A DNA stretch of 48,748 nt from an uncultured Gammaproteobacteria bacterium (GCA_947258715.1 CAMYJH010000025.1:1-48748), one strand, 5' to 3'; positions 25,804 to 36,871 are shown, counted from the stretch's first letter. Program-made: numbers and translations. Notes: generated by a model not told the origin, from the letters alone.

Positions 25804-26192
25804 GGCATGGCTGGTTTGTCATCGTCATCCGCGCCGTCTCCGGTGAGCATCGCGGCAAGCCGGCGAACCGCGGCATCAAGCTGGTAAATTTCTCGCTCTT
25901 GCATCGGGGTTCGTTCGCAGCGCTCCCTGTCTTCGGCGAGAAGCTCGTTCACCTCGTGCCGGGTTGTCTCCTCGCAGCGCTGCCGAAAGGCGGTGATGCG
26001 CTTATCGGTTCGGTCGGACACGGCGCGGGCGCGCCCCTGCGCCTTATCCAGAAGCGCGGCGGCCTCTCGTTCGCAATGTTCGATTTTCTCGCGCGACTGC
26101 CGCTCTTTCTCGAGCACGGCGTTCATCGCCTCGTCGATGCGAGGGTCAGTTTGGAGAGCGGACTTTGGCATCAGCTTGGCCTCGGCAGGCAT
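25800..26192 (-). CDS. V/A-type ATPase G/H-like coiled-coil subunit
   Basis: 130 residues, highly charged and predicted almost entirely coiled coil (AMNAVLEKERQSREKIEHCEREAAALLDKAQGRARAVSDR...), which fits the second helix of the peripheral stalk paired with subunit E. First gene of the ATPase operon. Start could be ATG at 26192 or 26171. The 242-nt spacer upstream to the orphan NqrF gene shows no terminator or obvious promoter, so co-transcription with NqrF2 is possible. Confidence 0.75.
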   Translation of the reverse strand: MPAEAKLMPKSALQTDPRIDEAMNAVLEKERQSREKIEHCEREAAALLDKAQGRARAVSDRTDKRITAFRQRCEETTRHEVNELLAEDRERCERTPMQEREIYQLDAAVRRLAAMLTGDGADDDDKPAMP

Positions 26193-26434
26193 CGATGTTC
26201 TTAGTAAATGGTGACAGCGCCGGGGAATCGGCCATTGATCTGTGTCATTTCGTACCGGTACCCTGCGGTTCCTCGACCGGCCACCCACCCGGGAGCGGCG
26301 ATTCACGGGACCGGAACAGACACTCCCAGGCCGCTGTCCAGGAGCAACAAGTCAATTTCCGGAGTATGCACCTGCAGGCCTGTCGAGCTGGGCGCCCGAG
26401 CAAGAGGCCGCACCGTGGTCGGCATTATGGCCTC

Positions 26435-27655
26435 TCAGGTACCGAAGTCGTCGAAAAGCACGCTCTGCTCCGGAACGCCGAGATCTTCGAGCATGTGCAG
26501 CACTGCTTTGATCATGACCGTAGGGCCGCAAAGGTAATATTCGCAATCTTCCGGATCAGGGTGCCGCTTGAGGTAGTGCTCGTAGACCACCTGGTGAATA
26601 AAGCCCCGGTACCCCTGCCAATCGTCCTCGGGAAGAGGCTCGGACAGGGCGACATGCCAGGAGAAATTTTCGTGTTCGGCGGCGAGCCGGTCGAAGAGAT
26701 CCTGGTAGAACAATTCACTCCGACTGCGGGCGCCGTACCAGAAGGAGATCGTTCTCTTTGATTCAAGCCGCAAGAGCTGGTCGAGGATGTGAGAGCGCAT
26801 GGGCGCCATCCCGGCGCCGCCGCCTATAAACACCATTTCCGCATCCGTTCTCTTGGCGAAGAATTCGCCGAAGGGGCCGAAGAGGTTCAACTTATCTCCG
26901 GGACGAAGCGAGAACAGGTATGAGGACATTGCGCCCGGCGGAGCATCCGCAGGTGCGCCTGCTGGCGGCAGCGCGATGCGCACGTTCAACATAATCATCC
27001 TCTTCTCGCCGGGGTAATTGGCCATGGAATAGGCTCGAGTCACGGGTTCTCTGACCCGAGAGACGTAGCGCCGCAGGCGTCGCCAGTCTTTGTCGAATGG
27101 GGGATCGATATCGAAGTCGGCGAAACGCACTTCATGCGGACCGCACTCGATTTGAATATAGCCGCCGGCACGAAAATCCATGTCTTCTTCACAGTCGAGA
27201 TCGAGCACCAGTTCTCTGATGTAGGTCGACACGTTGTGGTTACTGCGCACCGTACAAGGCCACTTTCTCACGCCGAACACTTCGTTCGGGAGCACGATAC
27301 GCAGGTCTTGTTTGACCGTGACCTGGCAGGAGAGACGCTGGTGCAGTGCGAGTTCGCGCTTGCTTAGGTGCGTCTTCTCAATGGGGAGCACCGCACCACC
27401 ACCTTCAAGTACCTTGACCCAGCACTGGCCGCAGGTGCCCTTGCCTCCACACGCTGAAGGCACGAATAGGTTTGCGTGTGACAGCGCTCGATAGAGCTTT
27501 TGTCCGGTATGGGCGGAAATCCTCCGCTCGTCGTTGACGTTGATTTCGACGACTCCAGTTTCGACGAGCCCCCAGCGAGCGCAAATTATCGCCAGCACCA
27601 TGACTACGACGATGCCGGTGAACACCATCACGCCAAGCGTGAGCTCCAATACCAC
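26435..27655 (-). CDS. Second NqrF-like NADH dehydrogenase subunit (orphan)
   Basis: 406 residues, the same length as NqrF at 36912-38132 and clearly paralogous. One N-terminal membrane helix ([21 protein letters not shown]), a [2Fe-2S] domain with [12 protein letters not shown] and a later LSCQV, the flavin motif RAYSMANYP, and the NADH-binding region [15 protein letters not shown] and [13 protein letters not shown]. All cofactor motifs are intact. It starts GTG at 27655 with AGGAG 8 nt upstream. There is no nqrABCDE next to it; instead it heads the ATPase operon. It may form an alternative NQR under other conditions or donate electrons to another acceptor. Confidence 0.9.
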   Translation of the reverse strand: MVLELTLGVMVFTGIVVVMVLAIICARWGLVETGVVEINVNDERRISAHTGQKLYRALSHANLFVPSACGGKGTCGQCWVKVLEGGGAVLPIEKTHLSKRELALHQRLSCQVTVKQDLRIVLPNEVFGVRKWPCTVRSNHNVSTYIRELVLDLDCEEDMDFRAGGYIQIECGPHEVRFADFDIDPPFDKDWRRLRRYVSRVREPVTRAYSMANYPGEKRMIMLNVRIALPPAGAPADAPPGAMSSYLFSLRPGDKLNLFGPFGEFFAKRTDAEMVFIGGGAGMAPMRSHILDQLLRLESKRTISFWYGARSRSELFYQDLFDRLAAEHENFSWHVALSEPLPEDDWQGYRGFIHQVVYEHYLKRHPDPEDCEYYLCGPTVMIKAVLHMLEDLGVPEQSVLFDDFGT

Positions 27656-27756
27656 GCCTTAAACTCCTGGCGCCGCGATTACCTTTTCGATTATCGAGCG
27701 CTTGTTAGCGACCTTTCGAACCTTAATAAGGATCCAATTAATCGAAGGATTGCGAG

Positions 27757-27770
27757 CTGATCGAGGTCAA
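27757..27770 (-). promoter_or_regulatory. FNR-like box upstream of orphan nqrF
   Basis: Minus-strand TTGACCTCGATCAG, 8 of 10 defined positions of the FNR consensus, centred about 108 nt before the NqrF2 start. The -10 region at the expected distance is weak, so activity is less certain than for the other boxes. Confidence 0.4.
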
Positions 27771-27924
27771 TAGCAGTCCTTAAAAGGCGGTGAAGAAGAT
27801 ACGAATGACAGTAGGCGCTCACCTGGGGAGAAACCAACTGAGAGAACTTGACGGGGAATTTCTAGTCGCTTGCGCTGCTGGTATGTGCGGCGCTGACGTT
27901 TGGCGGAATCTTTCGTGCTTTACC

Positions 27925-27938
27925 TTGATCCAGATCAA
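27925..27938 (+). promoter_or_regulatory. Perfect FNR/ANR box
   Basis: TTGATCCAGATCAA, an exact match to TTGAT-N4-ATCAA, 145 nt upstream of a decayed exported-protein gene starting at 28083. AT-rich TTTATCTAAG follows 22 nt downstream as a possible weak -10. A GC hairpin (CGCCCC...GGGGCG) lies in the leader around 28000-28020. Confidence 0.75.
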
Positions 27939-28082
27939 AGCAGTTGCAAGGGGCGGGTCGTTTATCTAAGAGATGTAAGTAGAAAAGAATTATTTTGAAG
28001 CGCCCCGCCATAAGGGGGCGACGAGGTTTGAGAGTGGTAGTTTAAAATGCTAGCTCCAATTAGCGATTTCAGCACACAAACA

Positions 28083-28593
28083 ATGGCAATGACGCGTGCC
28101 GCGCGGTGGCGAATGGTTCGAAACGCCGGGCTCAAGGTTTTATTGATTGCCCTGTTTTGCGCCGTTTCGGGCTCGGTATGGTCCGTTCGTCCAAGCTGGC
28201 ACTAGTACTCCGAGGGCTACGAAGTTTATCTCGGTGTCGTTTTGGCAAGCGTGGCGGATCAGGACAGCGCCTTGATCTAAATGCACAATCGCGCGCCGCA
28301 CGGCAATGTTGGAACAAGCGACAGTTCAAGTCATGTGATGGTGGCGGTGTTCAGGAGGCCGGGAATGTAGAGAGTCCTTGACGCTAGAGTCACCGCCGGT
28401 CGTTGAGAGCGATCTCGTTCCTATCAAGCGTGAGAAGAAAGGTATCGACATCATGATGCTTCCCAGTGGGGTGTTTTATTGACCCTTTTTCACCCTGCAC
28501 TTAAACGGAAATTACCGCATAAAACTCCGTATCTCGGAACCAGTAAAGGCTTCCGAGTGGGCCACCTTCAATCAGGAAGGGACGGAACTGTAG
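28083..28593 (+). pseudogene. Decayed gene for an exported protein of unknown family
   Basis: Reading from ATG 28083 gives a signal peptide (KVLLIALFCAVSGSVWS) and then a coherent protein interrupted by in-frame stops at 28203 (TAG), 28278 (TAA) and 28368 (TAG). Segments between stops look like real protein: YSEGYEVYLGVVLASVADQD, MHNRAPHGNVGTSDSSSHVM, RVLDARVTA. About 28395 the frame shifts by one and continues as VESDLVPIKREKKGIDIMML, a further TGA, then LNGNYRIKLRISEPVKASEW, ending at 28591. The layout suggests a beta-sandwich periplasmic protein; I cannot name the family. Four stops plus a frameshift make it non-functional. Confidence 0.7.
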
Positions 28594-29141
28594 GACTAAC
28601 GCCTGAGCGAAATATCTGCCCCTTGAACATGCCGACCCGAAGGGGAAGGGATAAGCGGTCTAATTCGGCGCCGTTAGATACTTCCTCTTCGCCTTTCATC
28701 TGAATTCCAGCTCCCGGCCCCGTCGAGGCACTTTAGGCGGTGAAAAATCCTTCCGGCCATGGGCCCAATCGGCTAAATTGAAGCCGAGTGAACTGACCAT
28801 GATCAATTGTGCTGTCGTGCGAGGAAGTTAAGCTGGTTGCGGTTTGTGATCTTCGTACTGGTCCCTGCAAACCGGTGATCATGGTGCAAGGGCTTTTGCG
28901 ATCCCGCAGCTTGCGGGGCCAAGCGCGCCGAGCTTGCTCGCCAGGTGCGGGGCGATTTCTACGACAGGGACGACATGCCTGCCGCAACTGCGATCAGGAA
29001 ACCACAAGCCGTCCGGCGAAAACGGGCGCTGTGCCAACGTGGAGGGGCGAAGGAGAGGAGCATGACCCGCACCGAGTGCCGCTACAAGCTGAACCACGCC
29101 GAGGTCGAGCCATGCGACGGGCTCCTCGAAGCGGCAGAAAA
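28594..29141. other. 548-nt gene-poor stretch
   Basis: No supported gene. Short frames change phase several times, and one (about 28900-29110, ELARQVRGDFYDRDDMPAA... and RYKLNHAEVEPCDGLLEAAEKWL) has protein-like composition but no recognised domain and no clean start, so it may be another decayed gene. An FNR-like half-matched site (TTGATCATGGTCAG on the minus strand) is near 28794-28807. Taken with the pseudogene upstream, this looks like an eroding region. Confidence 0.4.
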
Positions 29142-29540
29142 ATGGCTCCGGCAAACGGCTTATGTCGTCGCAAGGTGCAGGAGACCGGCTCGGCTGAATG
29201 GCTGCGCGGATTGTTTGATCGGACCGACGCCAAGAACACCAGTGGGCGGCTCGAATATCTAAGCCAAGACGCGCGGTTCCGTTTCGGTAGCGCGCCACCC
29301 CTGGTGGGCAAAGGCGCCATCCAAGACGGCGTCAATGCATTTTTCTCCTCGTTGTCGGAAATCACGCACGATATCGTTGATTCATGGACATTTCGCGACG
29401 TTGTCATTTGCCAGGGAGAGGTCACCTACACGCGGCCAGATAGCAGCACGCTGACGATTCCTTTCGCCAACGTATTCAAGCTCGACGGCCATGGATTCAT
29501 CCGCGAGTATCTGATCTACGCGGACATTTCCGGGCTGTAG
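29142..29540 (+). CDS. NTF2/SnoaL-like small protein
   Basis: About 132 residues. After a short N-terminus the sequence EWLRGLFDRTDAKNTSGRLE, then DARFRFGSAPPLVGKGAIQDGVNAFFSSL and FKLDGHGFIREYLIYADIS fit the cone-shaped NTF2/SnoaL fold, used by polyketide cyclases, isomerases and uncharacterised proteins. Start is uncertain: ATG 29142 or GTG 29175, neither with a strong ribosome-binding site; the longer open frame upstream lacks conserved character. It precedes the PAS-UbiA gene by 31 nt and may be co-transcribed. Confidence 0.7.
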   Translation: MAPANGLCRRKVQETGSAEWLRGLFDRTDAKNTSGRLEYLSQDARFRFGSAPPLVGKGAIQDGVNAFFSSLSEITHDIVDSWTFRDVVICQGEVTYTRPDSSTLTIPFANVFKLDGHGFIREYLIYADISGL

Positions 29541-29571
29541 TTGCCGGTCTTATAACGCGGAGTCGATCACG

Positions 29572-30867
29572 ATGACGAGCAAGCCCTTAAGAAGCGTCAT
29601 TACCTGCGACCTCGAGGGGCGAATCCTGACCTACGACCACGGAGCGGAGGCGATTTTCGGCTACTCCGCGGAGGAAGTCGTCGGCAAGCGTCGAGTGTCG
29701 CTTTTTTCCCCGGGCCTGGTGGTTTTGGGTCAGGTCGGCGAGTGGCTAAAAGCCGCCCGCAGGGATGGTGCTTTCAGCACTCGAACCGTGTTTTTGCGAA
29801 AAGGCGGTACGCCGTTCGCCGCGCGCATACGGGTCACCCCGACCTATCGCCGTAATGACGGACGAAAAGTTCAGGTTGGATACTGCGGTCTTACCGAACC
29901 GCTTCACGACGTGTCTGTGGAAGAGGCTATGCCGTCTGTGTCGTTCGGGACACGAATATTGCGCTGGCTGGTGATCACCCGCGCGCCTTTTCTTACCGCA
30001 ACCCTAATGCCGGTTCTGACCGCCGCCGCCTGGGTGGGTTGGCGCTATGCGCTCGAGCCTTTTCCCTGGTTGCTGTTTGTGTCTGCACTCGTCGGCGCGG
30101 CGGCGCTGCACGTGTCGGCGAACACCTTCAATGACTACTTCGACTGGACCAGCGGCACCGATGCGCTCAACGTAGATTATTTTGCGCCTTACTCCGGCGG
30201 TAGCCGTTGTGTCGAGCTCGGCTTGATCAGCGAACGTGGGTTGCTGCGTCTCGCCATCATCTGCCTGATTGTCTCGGCGATCGCGGCTGTCCCCATCTTA
30301 TACCGGCAAGGTGCGACGGTGCTCGCCTTCGGGGCTGCAGGCGCGTTTCTGGCCTATTTCTATACCGCGCCGCCCCTCACGCTCTCGGCCCGGCGAGGGC
30401 TAGGCGAGCTCAGCGTTGGCCTCGCTTTCGGTCCCCTGCTGGTGGCGGGCTGCGTGTTCGCTCTCACCGGCGCCGTTCATGTGGTGGACTTCATCGTTGG
30501 GGTTCCACTCGGATTGCTGACCGCTGCGATATTGCTGATCAACGAGTTTCCGGATGCATACACCGACGCGCTGGCGGGTAAGAATCATCTGGTAGTCAGC
30601 TTGGGCAAAGCGAGGTCGCGCTGGGTGTACGTAGCCTTGGTAGCGCTCGTGTTCGCGGTATGCGTCACTCTGGTATCGCTGGGTACCTTCCCGGTTGGAG
30701 CGCTGGCAGCGCTGCTGGCGATCCCGGTCGCGATTCGGGCGATAAAGGTGCTGTTTGCACACTATCAGGAGCGGGAACTGATTAAAGCCAACGCCGCCAC
30801 GGTCAGGCTCCATCTCGCGGTCGGGTTGTTGCTGGCCGCGGGGATCGGTGTGAGCCAGTTGATCTAG
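29572..30867 (+). CDS. PAS domain-UbiA prenyltransferase fusion
   Basis: 431 residues. Residues ~8-110 are a PAS domain (SVITCDLEGRILTYDHGAEAIFGYSAEEVVGKR, then a KGGTPFAARI strand). Residues ~125-431 are an intramembrane UbiA-superfamily prenyltransferase with about eight to nine helices. The first Asp-rich motif is NDYFDWTSGTD (N187, D188, D191), the second NEFPDAYTDALAGK (N324, D328, D332), closest to MenA (1,4-dihydroxy-2-naphthoate polyprenyltransferase) type. Both diphosphate/Mg2+ motifs are intact, so it should be catalytic. A PAS sensor fused to a quinone-type prenyltransferase is unusual and could tie lipid-quinone synthesis to redox or ligand state. Lies upstream of the V4R gene and the NQR operon. 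Confidence 0.88.
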   Translation: MTSKPLRSVITCDLEGRILTYDHGAEAIFGYSAEEVVGKRRVSLFSPGLVVLGQVGEWLKAARRDGAFSTRTVFLRKGGTPFAARIRVTPTYRRNDGRKVQVGYCGLTEPLHDVSVEEAMPSVSFGTRILRWLVITRAPFLTATLMPVLTAAAWVGWRYALEPFPWLLFVSALVGAAALHVSANTFNDYFDWTSGTDALNVDYFAPYSGGSRCVELGLISERGLLRLAIICLIVSAIAAVPILYRQGATVLAFGAAGAFLAYFYTAPPLTLSARRGLGELSVGLAFGPLLVAGCVFALTGAVHVVDFIVGVPLGLLTAAILLINEFPDAYTDALAGKNHLVVSLGKARSRWVYVALVALVFAVCVTLVSLGTFPVGALAALLAIPVAIRAIKVLFAHYQERELIKANAATVRLHLAVGLLLAAGIGVSQLI

Positions 30868-31146
30868 CACGCTGCTGTACTTGATCGGGCGGAGTTTTTC
30901 TTTGGTGCAAGCAACGTTCTGATGACAATTCGAACATGGGCGACATGGCGAAGCTGGCGTTGGGTACCGCGCTTGGGGCGCTGGCGCGTGACGAGAGTCG
31001 CGGTGCCCTCTAGCGCGAAATCTTGTAACAGATTTGGTTCATCAATCAGATCGCGATATGCGGGCGATTCGGTTAAGGACTTCTCGATCTCGAGAGTGTT
31101 AAGCTGATGCGAGCAGCGAACCAACGCCCGCAGGGAGTGACGAGCC

Positions 31147-31887
31147 GTGAAGATCCTCCTGATCCTCAAAGCGCGCCGCGCCGCGGGCGCGCTTGCGGGT
31201 GTCGCCGAGATCCTCAACGGTCACGGTTTCTACGTCAGCGAGCACAAGCTCACACCGCGGGACGAAGAAACGGCCGAGATTCGCGTGATCGCCAGCGGCG
31301 AAGGCGACTCCAAGCACCTGCGTGAAAAAGTAGAGGCCGTATCTGCGGTTATCGAGCTAGTAGAGATGCGGGAAGTGTATGCGACCGAGCTTGCAGCAGA
31401 ACCTGAGAGGGTTTCTGGACAGCCTCCCGATCCCTGGGTCGAGCGCTTGACTCGCGAGTGGCCAAACGTGTTGCCGGTGTTGAAAGAATTCAGCGCCCCG
31501 CTTGGCGAGACAGATTGCGAACACAAGCTGACCTCTCTCGGCGTCGACACCGGCGCAGTAATCTACGGCCGCCGCGCACCTTCTGATCCACCGACCCGCG
31601 TGGAAGCCGGGCTTATGCAGATTGTCGCGCCCGCTCTGACAGATTTGGCGAGGACCAAGGTGCGAGGAAACACGCTGCGTGTGATGGAAACGGATCTGGC
31701 GAGCAGCGAGAGGGTGGATCTGCTTTTTTTGCCGGTGGAAGACAAGCCGTACTGCTGTTTCTTGTCTGGCCTGGTTGCGGGCATGCTCAACGCGATGCCC
31801 GGGATGCCGCGGGTCCGAGTCGAGGAGACTCGCTGCATTGCCCGTGGCGATCACGTTTGCGATTTCAAGGTGACAGAAATCGGCTAG
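31147..31887 (+). CDS. ACT-like plus V4R-domain protein
   Basis: 246 residues, soluble. Residues 1-85 resemble an ACT-like alpha/beta ligand domain (KILLILKARRAAGALAGVAEILNGHGFYVSEHKL). Residues ~100-246 form a V4R (4-vinyl reductase) domain, with the C-terminal signature EETRCIARGDHVCDFKV, whose two cysteines often bind metal or a ligand, and a CC pair at PYCCFLSG. V4R domains bind hydrocarbons or tetrapyrrole-like ligands in sensors. No DNA-binding domain, so it would act through partners. GTG start at 31147 follows AGGGAG. Lies between the PAS-UbiA gene and nqrA, with spacers of 279 and 281 nt that hold no other gene. Confidence 0.8.
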   Translation: MKILLILKARRAAGALAGVAEILNGHGFYVSEHKLTPRDEETAEIRVIASGEGDSKHLREKVEAVSAVIELVEMREVYATELAAEPERVSGQPPDPWVERLTREWPNVLPVLKEFSAPLGETDCEHKLTSLGVDTGAVIYGRRAPSDPPTRVEAGLMQIVAPALTDLARTKVRGNTLRVMETDLASSERVDLLFLPVEDKPYCCFLSGLVAGMLNAMPGMPRVRVEETRCIARGDHVCDFKVTEIG

Positions 31888-32099
31888 AGCGGCGCGATCG
31901 CCGCAAGATCCCGCGCTCATCGGCGGAACTTATCCACCGATCACCCGCATGCAAGCCTCGAGGCGCTCCCTTAAGAGACGCAGTCAATCGTGTTCTGGAT
32001 TCATGTCGTTAGAAAGGCTTTTCCGTCGCTGAACGAATAGGGCGACGGTCGTCAATGTTCCTCCGGCAAGCGCCCCATCGCGTAAGGGGGCGCAGCTAG

Positions 32100-33523
<1,424 letters not shown>

Positions 33524-33524
<1 letters not shown>

Positions 33525-34747
33525 TGTACTGGATAAGGCGCTGGCTGGATCAGATCCACCCGCTGTTCGCCAAGGGCGGACCGTACCAGAAATATCACGC
33601 CATCTACGAGATGGTGGACACCTTCCTGTACACGCCGCCGGATGTCACCCGCACGGCGCCCCACGTGCGCGATGGCATCGACTTAAAACGCGTCATGAGC
33701 TATGTGGTGCTTGCTGCGACGCCCTGCATATTGATGGCGCTGTGGAACACCGGTTATCAGTCGCATCTTGCGATGCAGGAGCTTGGCGTCATCGAGGCGC
33801 CCGGCTGGCGGGGTATCGTGCTGGGAATGGTCGGTGTTGGCTATGACCCGTCGAGTATCTGGGACAACGTTTGGCACGGCTTTCTCTACTTTCTGCCTAT
33901 TTATGTGGTAACCCTGGCCGCGGGTGGATTTTGGGAGGTGCTGTTCGCGGGGGTGCGAAACCACGAGATCAACGAAGGCTTCTTCGTCACCTCCATCCTC
34001 TACACACTCACGCTGCCCGCCTCGACGCCGATGTGGCAGGTGGCGCTGGGGATCTCCTTTGGCGTCGTCATCGGCAAGGAGGTCTTCGGCGGAACCGGCA
34101 AGAATTTTTTGAACCCCGCGCTCACCGGGCGGGCGTTTTTGTATTTTGCCTACCCTGCGCAAATGTCCGGCGACGCGGTCTGGACCGCGGTGGATGGGTT
34201 CACCGGCGCTACGGCGCTCGGCGCCAGCGCCATCGGCGGAATGGAAGGTATTGCCGAGATCGGCGTCACCTGGATGGACGCCTTCTTGGGCGTGATTCAA
34301 GGTTCCATCGGCGAAACCTCGACCCTGGGTTGTCTCATCGGCGCGGCGTTCCTCATCTACACACGGGTTGCGTCCTACCGGATCATTTTTGGCGTGTTCA
34401 TCGGCATGGTGGTCATGACCCTGATACTGAACGCCGTCGGAAGCGATACCAATCCGATGTTTGCCATGCCCTGGCATTGGCACCTGGTGCTTGGCGGATT
34501 CGCGTTCGGTATGGTTTACATGGCGACGGATCCAGTGAGCGCGTCCATGAGCGACGCCGGGCGCTGGATATTCGGTGTCCTCATCGGCGTAATGACTGTT
34601 CTCATACGGGTCGTGAATCCGGCTTTTCCGGAAGGAATCATGCTCGCGATCCTGTTCGCCAATCTGTTCGCACCCTTAATCGATTGGGGAGTGATGAAAG
34701 TTAACATCCGGCGCCGGATGCGGCGCACCGGGGAGCGAGCCGGGTGA
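33524..34747 (+). CDS. nqrB: NQR subunit B
   Basis: 407 residues, about ten membrane helices, homologous to RnfD. The covalent FMN site is [10 protein letters not shown], with the acceptor threonine near residue 230; ApbE encoded downstream would attach the flavin. NqrB is central to Na+ translocation. Overlaps nqrA and nqrC by 1 and 4 nt, so all NQR subunits are translationally coupled. Confidence 0.96.
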
Positions 34748-35598
34748 GCGATTCGCCTCAAGAGCAGGCAAAAGGGGGCGCGCCCAATCCGAGCGGCTGG
34801 CGGCGCCGGCTCGACGCCGTGCTCGAGCTGCCCAACGACAGTCCTCAGAAGACGCTAATTGTCGCCGTGACGCTGTGCCTGGTGTGCTCCGTCGTGGTTT
34901 CCAGCGCGGCGGTCTTGCTGCGACCGCTGCAACTCGAGAACGCAGCGCTGGATCGCAAGCGCAACATCGTCGAGGTAGCGGGTCTGCTCGGCTCGGACGG
35001 CGACGTGGAAGCAGCGTTTGAACGCGTTGAGCCTAGGGTGGTGGATCTCGAAAGCGGTGAGTTTGCAGAGGACATGGATCCTGCGCGCTATGACCAGCGC
35101 AAGTCGTCCAAGGATCCAGAGCGCAGCATTGCGCTTTCGCGCGATGAAGATATCGCCGGCATCGGCAGGCGGGCACGCTACTCGACGGTTTATTTCGTGC
35201 GCGACGGCGACGCCATCCGGCAGGTGATTCTGCCTGTTCACGGCTACGGATTGTGGTCGACCCTGTATGGTTTTCTTTCGCTAAAGGGAGATTTCCGCAC
35301 TGTATCCGGGCTCAAATTCTACGAGCACGCGGAAACGCCCGGGCTGGGCGGCGAGGTGGATAACCCCGCTTGGCGAGGCAAGTGGGATGGAAAGATCGCA
35401 TTCGACGAGTCCGGCAGCGCGATCATCGAAGTGGTAAAGGGCGTCGTGGATGAAACGCGCTCCGGCGCTGAGCACCGCGTCGACGGGCTCGCCGGCGCGA
35501 CGCTTACCACCCGCGGCGTGGACAATTTATTGAAATTCTGGCTGGGCGAAAACGGTTTTGGACCGTTCCTTGCCCGCATGCGGGAAAAGGAGGCGTGA
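34744..35598 (+). CDS. nqrC: NQR subunit C
   Basis: 284 residues, one N-terminal membrane helix ([22 protein letters not shown]) and a periplasmic domain. FMN-binding motif AGATLTT, with the acceptor threonine near residue 253. GTG start overlapping nqrB. The insertion [32 protein letters not shown] region is typical of NqrC. Confidence 0.95.
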   Translation: MSDSPQEQAKGGAPNPSGWRRRLDAVLELPNDSPQKTLIVAVTLCLVCSVVVSSAAVLLRPLQLENAALDRKRNIVEVAGLLGSDGDVEAAFERVEPRVVDLESGEFAEDMDPARYDQRKSSKDPERSIALSRDEDIAGIGRRARYSTVYFVRDGDAIRQVILPVHGYGLWSTLYGFLSLKGDFRTVSGLKFYEHAETPGLGGEVDNPAWRGKWDGKIAFDESGSAIIEVVKGVVDETRSGAEHRVDGLAGATLTTRGVDNLLKFWLGENGFGPFLARMREKEA

Positions 35599-36263
35599 TG
35601 CTGGATCGCGAGCAACGTAAAGTCATACTCGACCCGCTCGTCGACAACAATCCCATAACGCTCCAGATCCTGGGGATATGCTCGGCGCTGGCGGTGACCA
35701 CGACGCTGGCGGCTTCGCTCATTATGTGCCTTGCCCTGACGGGCGTGGTCGCCGCGTCGAACGTATCCATCAGCATGATCCGCCACCATGTCCCGTCGAG
35801 CATCCGCATTATCGTGCAGATGACCATCATCGCCTCGCTGGTCATCGTGGTGGATCAGCTACTCAAGGCATATGCCTTCGATATCGCCAAGCGTCTCTCG
35901 GTTTTCGTCGGGCTCATTATCACCAACTGCATCGTGCTCGGTCGTGCGGAAGCTTTCGCGATGAAGAATCCGCCGTGGATGAGCTTCCTCGACGGCATCG
36001 GCAACGGACTCGGATACAGCCTCGTCCTGATTGTCGTCGGCACCTGCCGAGAGCTTCTGGGATCGGGCACTCTGCTCGGTTACGAGATCCTGAAACCCGT
36101 TACCGAGGGTGGCTGGTACTACACCAACGGCATGATGCTCCTGCCCCCGAGCGCCTTTTTTATCATCGGCCTGCTTATCTGGGGCGTGCGCGCCTGGAAG
36201 TCGGAGCAGGTGGAGAAGCCTGAATACCAGATCCATCAGGTCCACAGGACGGAGGTGATCTGA
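35598..36263 (+). CDS. nqrD: NQR subunit D
   Basis: 221 residues, six membrane helices. Cysteine 28 ([10 protein letters not shown]) and a second cysteine in [14 protein letters not shown] match the ligands of the intramembrane iron centre shared with NqrE. ATG at 35598 overlaps the nqrC stop (TGATG-type). Confidence 0.96.
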   Translation: MLDREQRKVILDPLVDNNPITLQILGICSALAVTTTLAASLIMCLALTGVVAASNVSISMIRHHVPSSIRIIVQMTIIASLVIVVDQLLKAYAFDIAKRLSVFVGLIITNCIVLGRAEAFAMKNPPWMSFLDGIGNGLGYSLVLIVVGTCRELLGSGTLLGYEILKPVTEGGWYYTNGMMLLPPSAFFIIGLLIWGVRAWKSEQVEKPEYQIHQVHRTEVI

Positions 36264-36871
36264 TGGAAGCTTATGTCAGCCTGTTCGTGAAAGCGGTCTT
36301 CGTCGAGAATCTCGCGCTCGCGTTCTTCCTCGGCATGTGCACCTTTCTTGCAATTTCTAAGAAAATCGAAACCGCCATTGGCCTCGGCGCGGCGGTGATC
36401 GTGGTTCAGGTGATCACGGTCCCGGCCAACAACCTGATTTTCACCTATCTGCTGGCAGACGGCGCGCTGGCGTGGGCGGGCCTTCCAAATGTGAACCTGA
36501 GTTTTCTCGGACTCATCAGCTATATCGGGGTGATTGCGGCGATGGTTCAGATTCTGGAGATGACGCTGGACCGTTACTTCCCGGCGCTTTACAACGCGCT
36601 TGGTATCTTCCTGCCGCTCATCACCGTGAACTGCGCCATTCTTGGCGCCTCCCTGTTCATGGTGGAGCGCGACTACGACTTCGGAGAGAGCGTGGTTTAT
36701 GGGATCGGCAGTGGATTCGGCTGGGCGCTCGCCATTGTGCTGCTCGCCGGCATACGCGAAAAGCTCAAGTACAGCGACGTGCCCGACGGCCTTCAGGGGC
36801 TCGGAATTACCTTCATCACCGCCGGGCTGATGTCGCTCGGATTCATGGCGTTTTCGGGGATCCAGCTGTGA
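36263..36871 (+). CDS. nqrE: NQR subunit E
   Basis: 202 residues, six membrane helices arranged inversely to NqrD. Cysteine 26 ([10 protein letters not shown]) and the cysteine in [12 protein letters not shown] complete the intramembrane iron site. Follows nqrD with a 1-nt overlap, and nqrF begins 41 nt later. Confidence 0.96.
   Translation: MEAYVSLFVKAVFVENLALAFFLGMCTFLAISKKIETAIGLGAAVIVVQVITVPANNLIFTYLLADGALAWAGLPNVNLSFLGLISYIGVIAAMVQILEMTLDRYFPALYNALGIFLPLITVNCAILGASLFMVERDYDFGESVVYGIGSGFGWALAIVLLAGIREKLKYSDVPDGLQGLGITFITAGLMSLGFMAFSGIQL

Noticed and set aside
28083..28593. Stop-codon recoding (selenocysteine, pyrrolysine) of the interrupted gene
   Set aside because: Three different stop codons plus a frameshift occur; no SECIS-like or other recoding signal is visible. 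Decay is simpler.
28809..29141. Long upstream extension of the NTF2-like gene
   Set aside because: The extension is arginine-rich with no conserved character and looks like a frame shadow.
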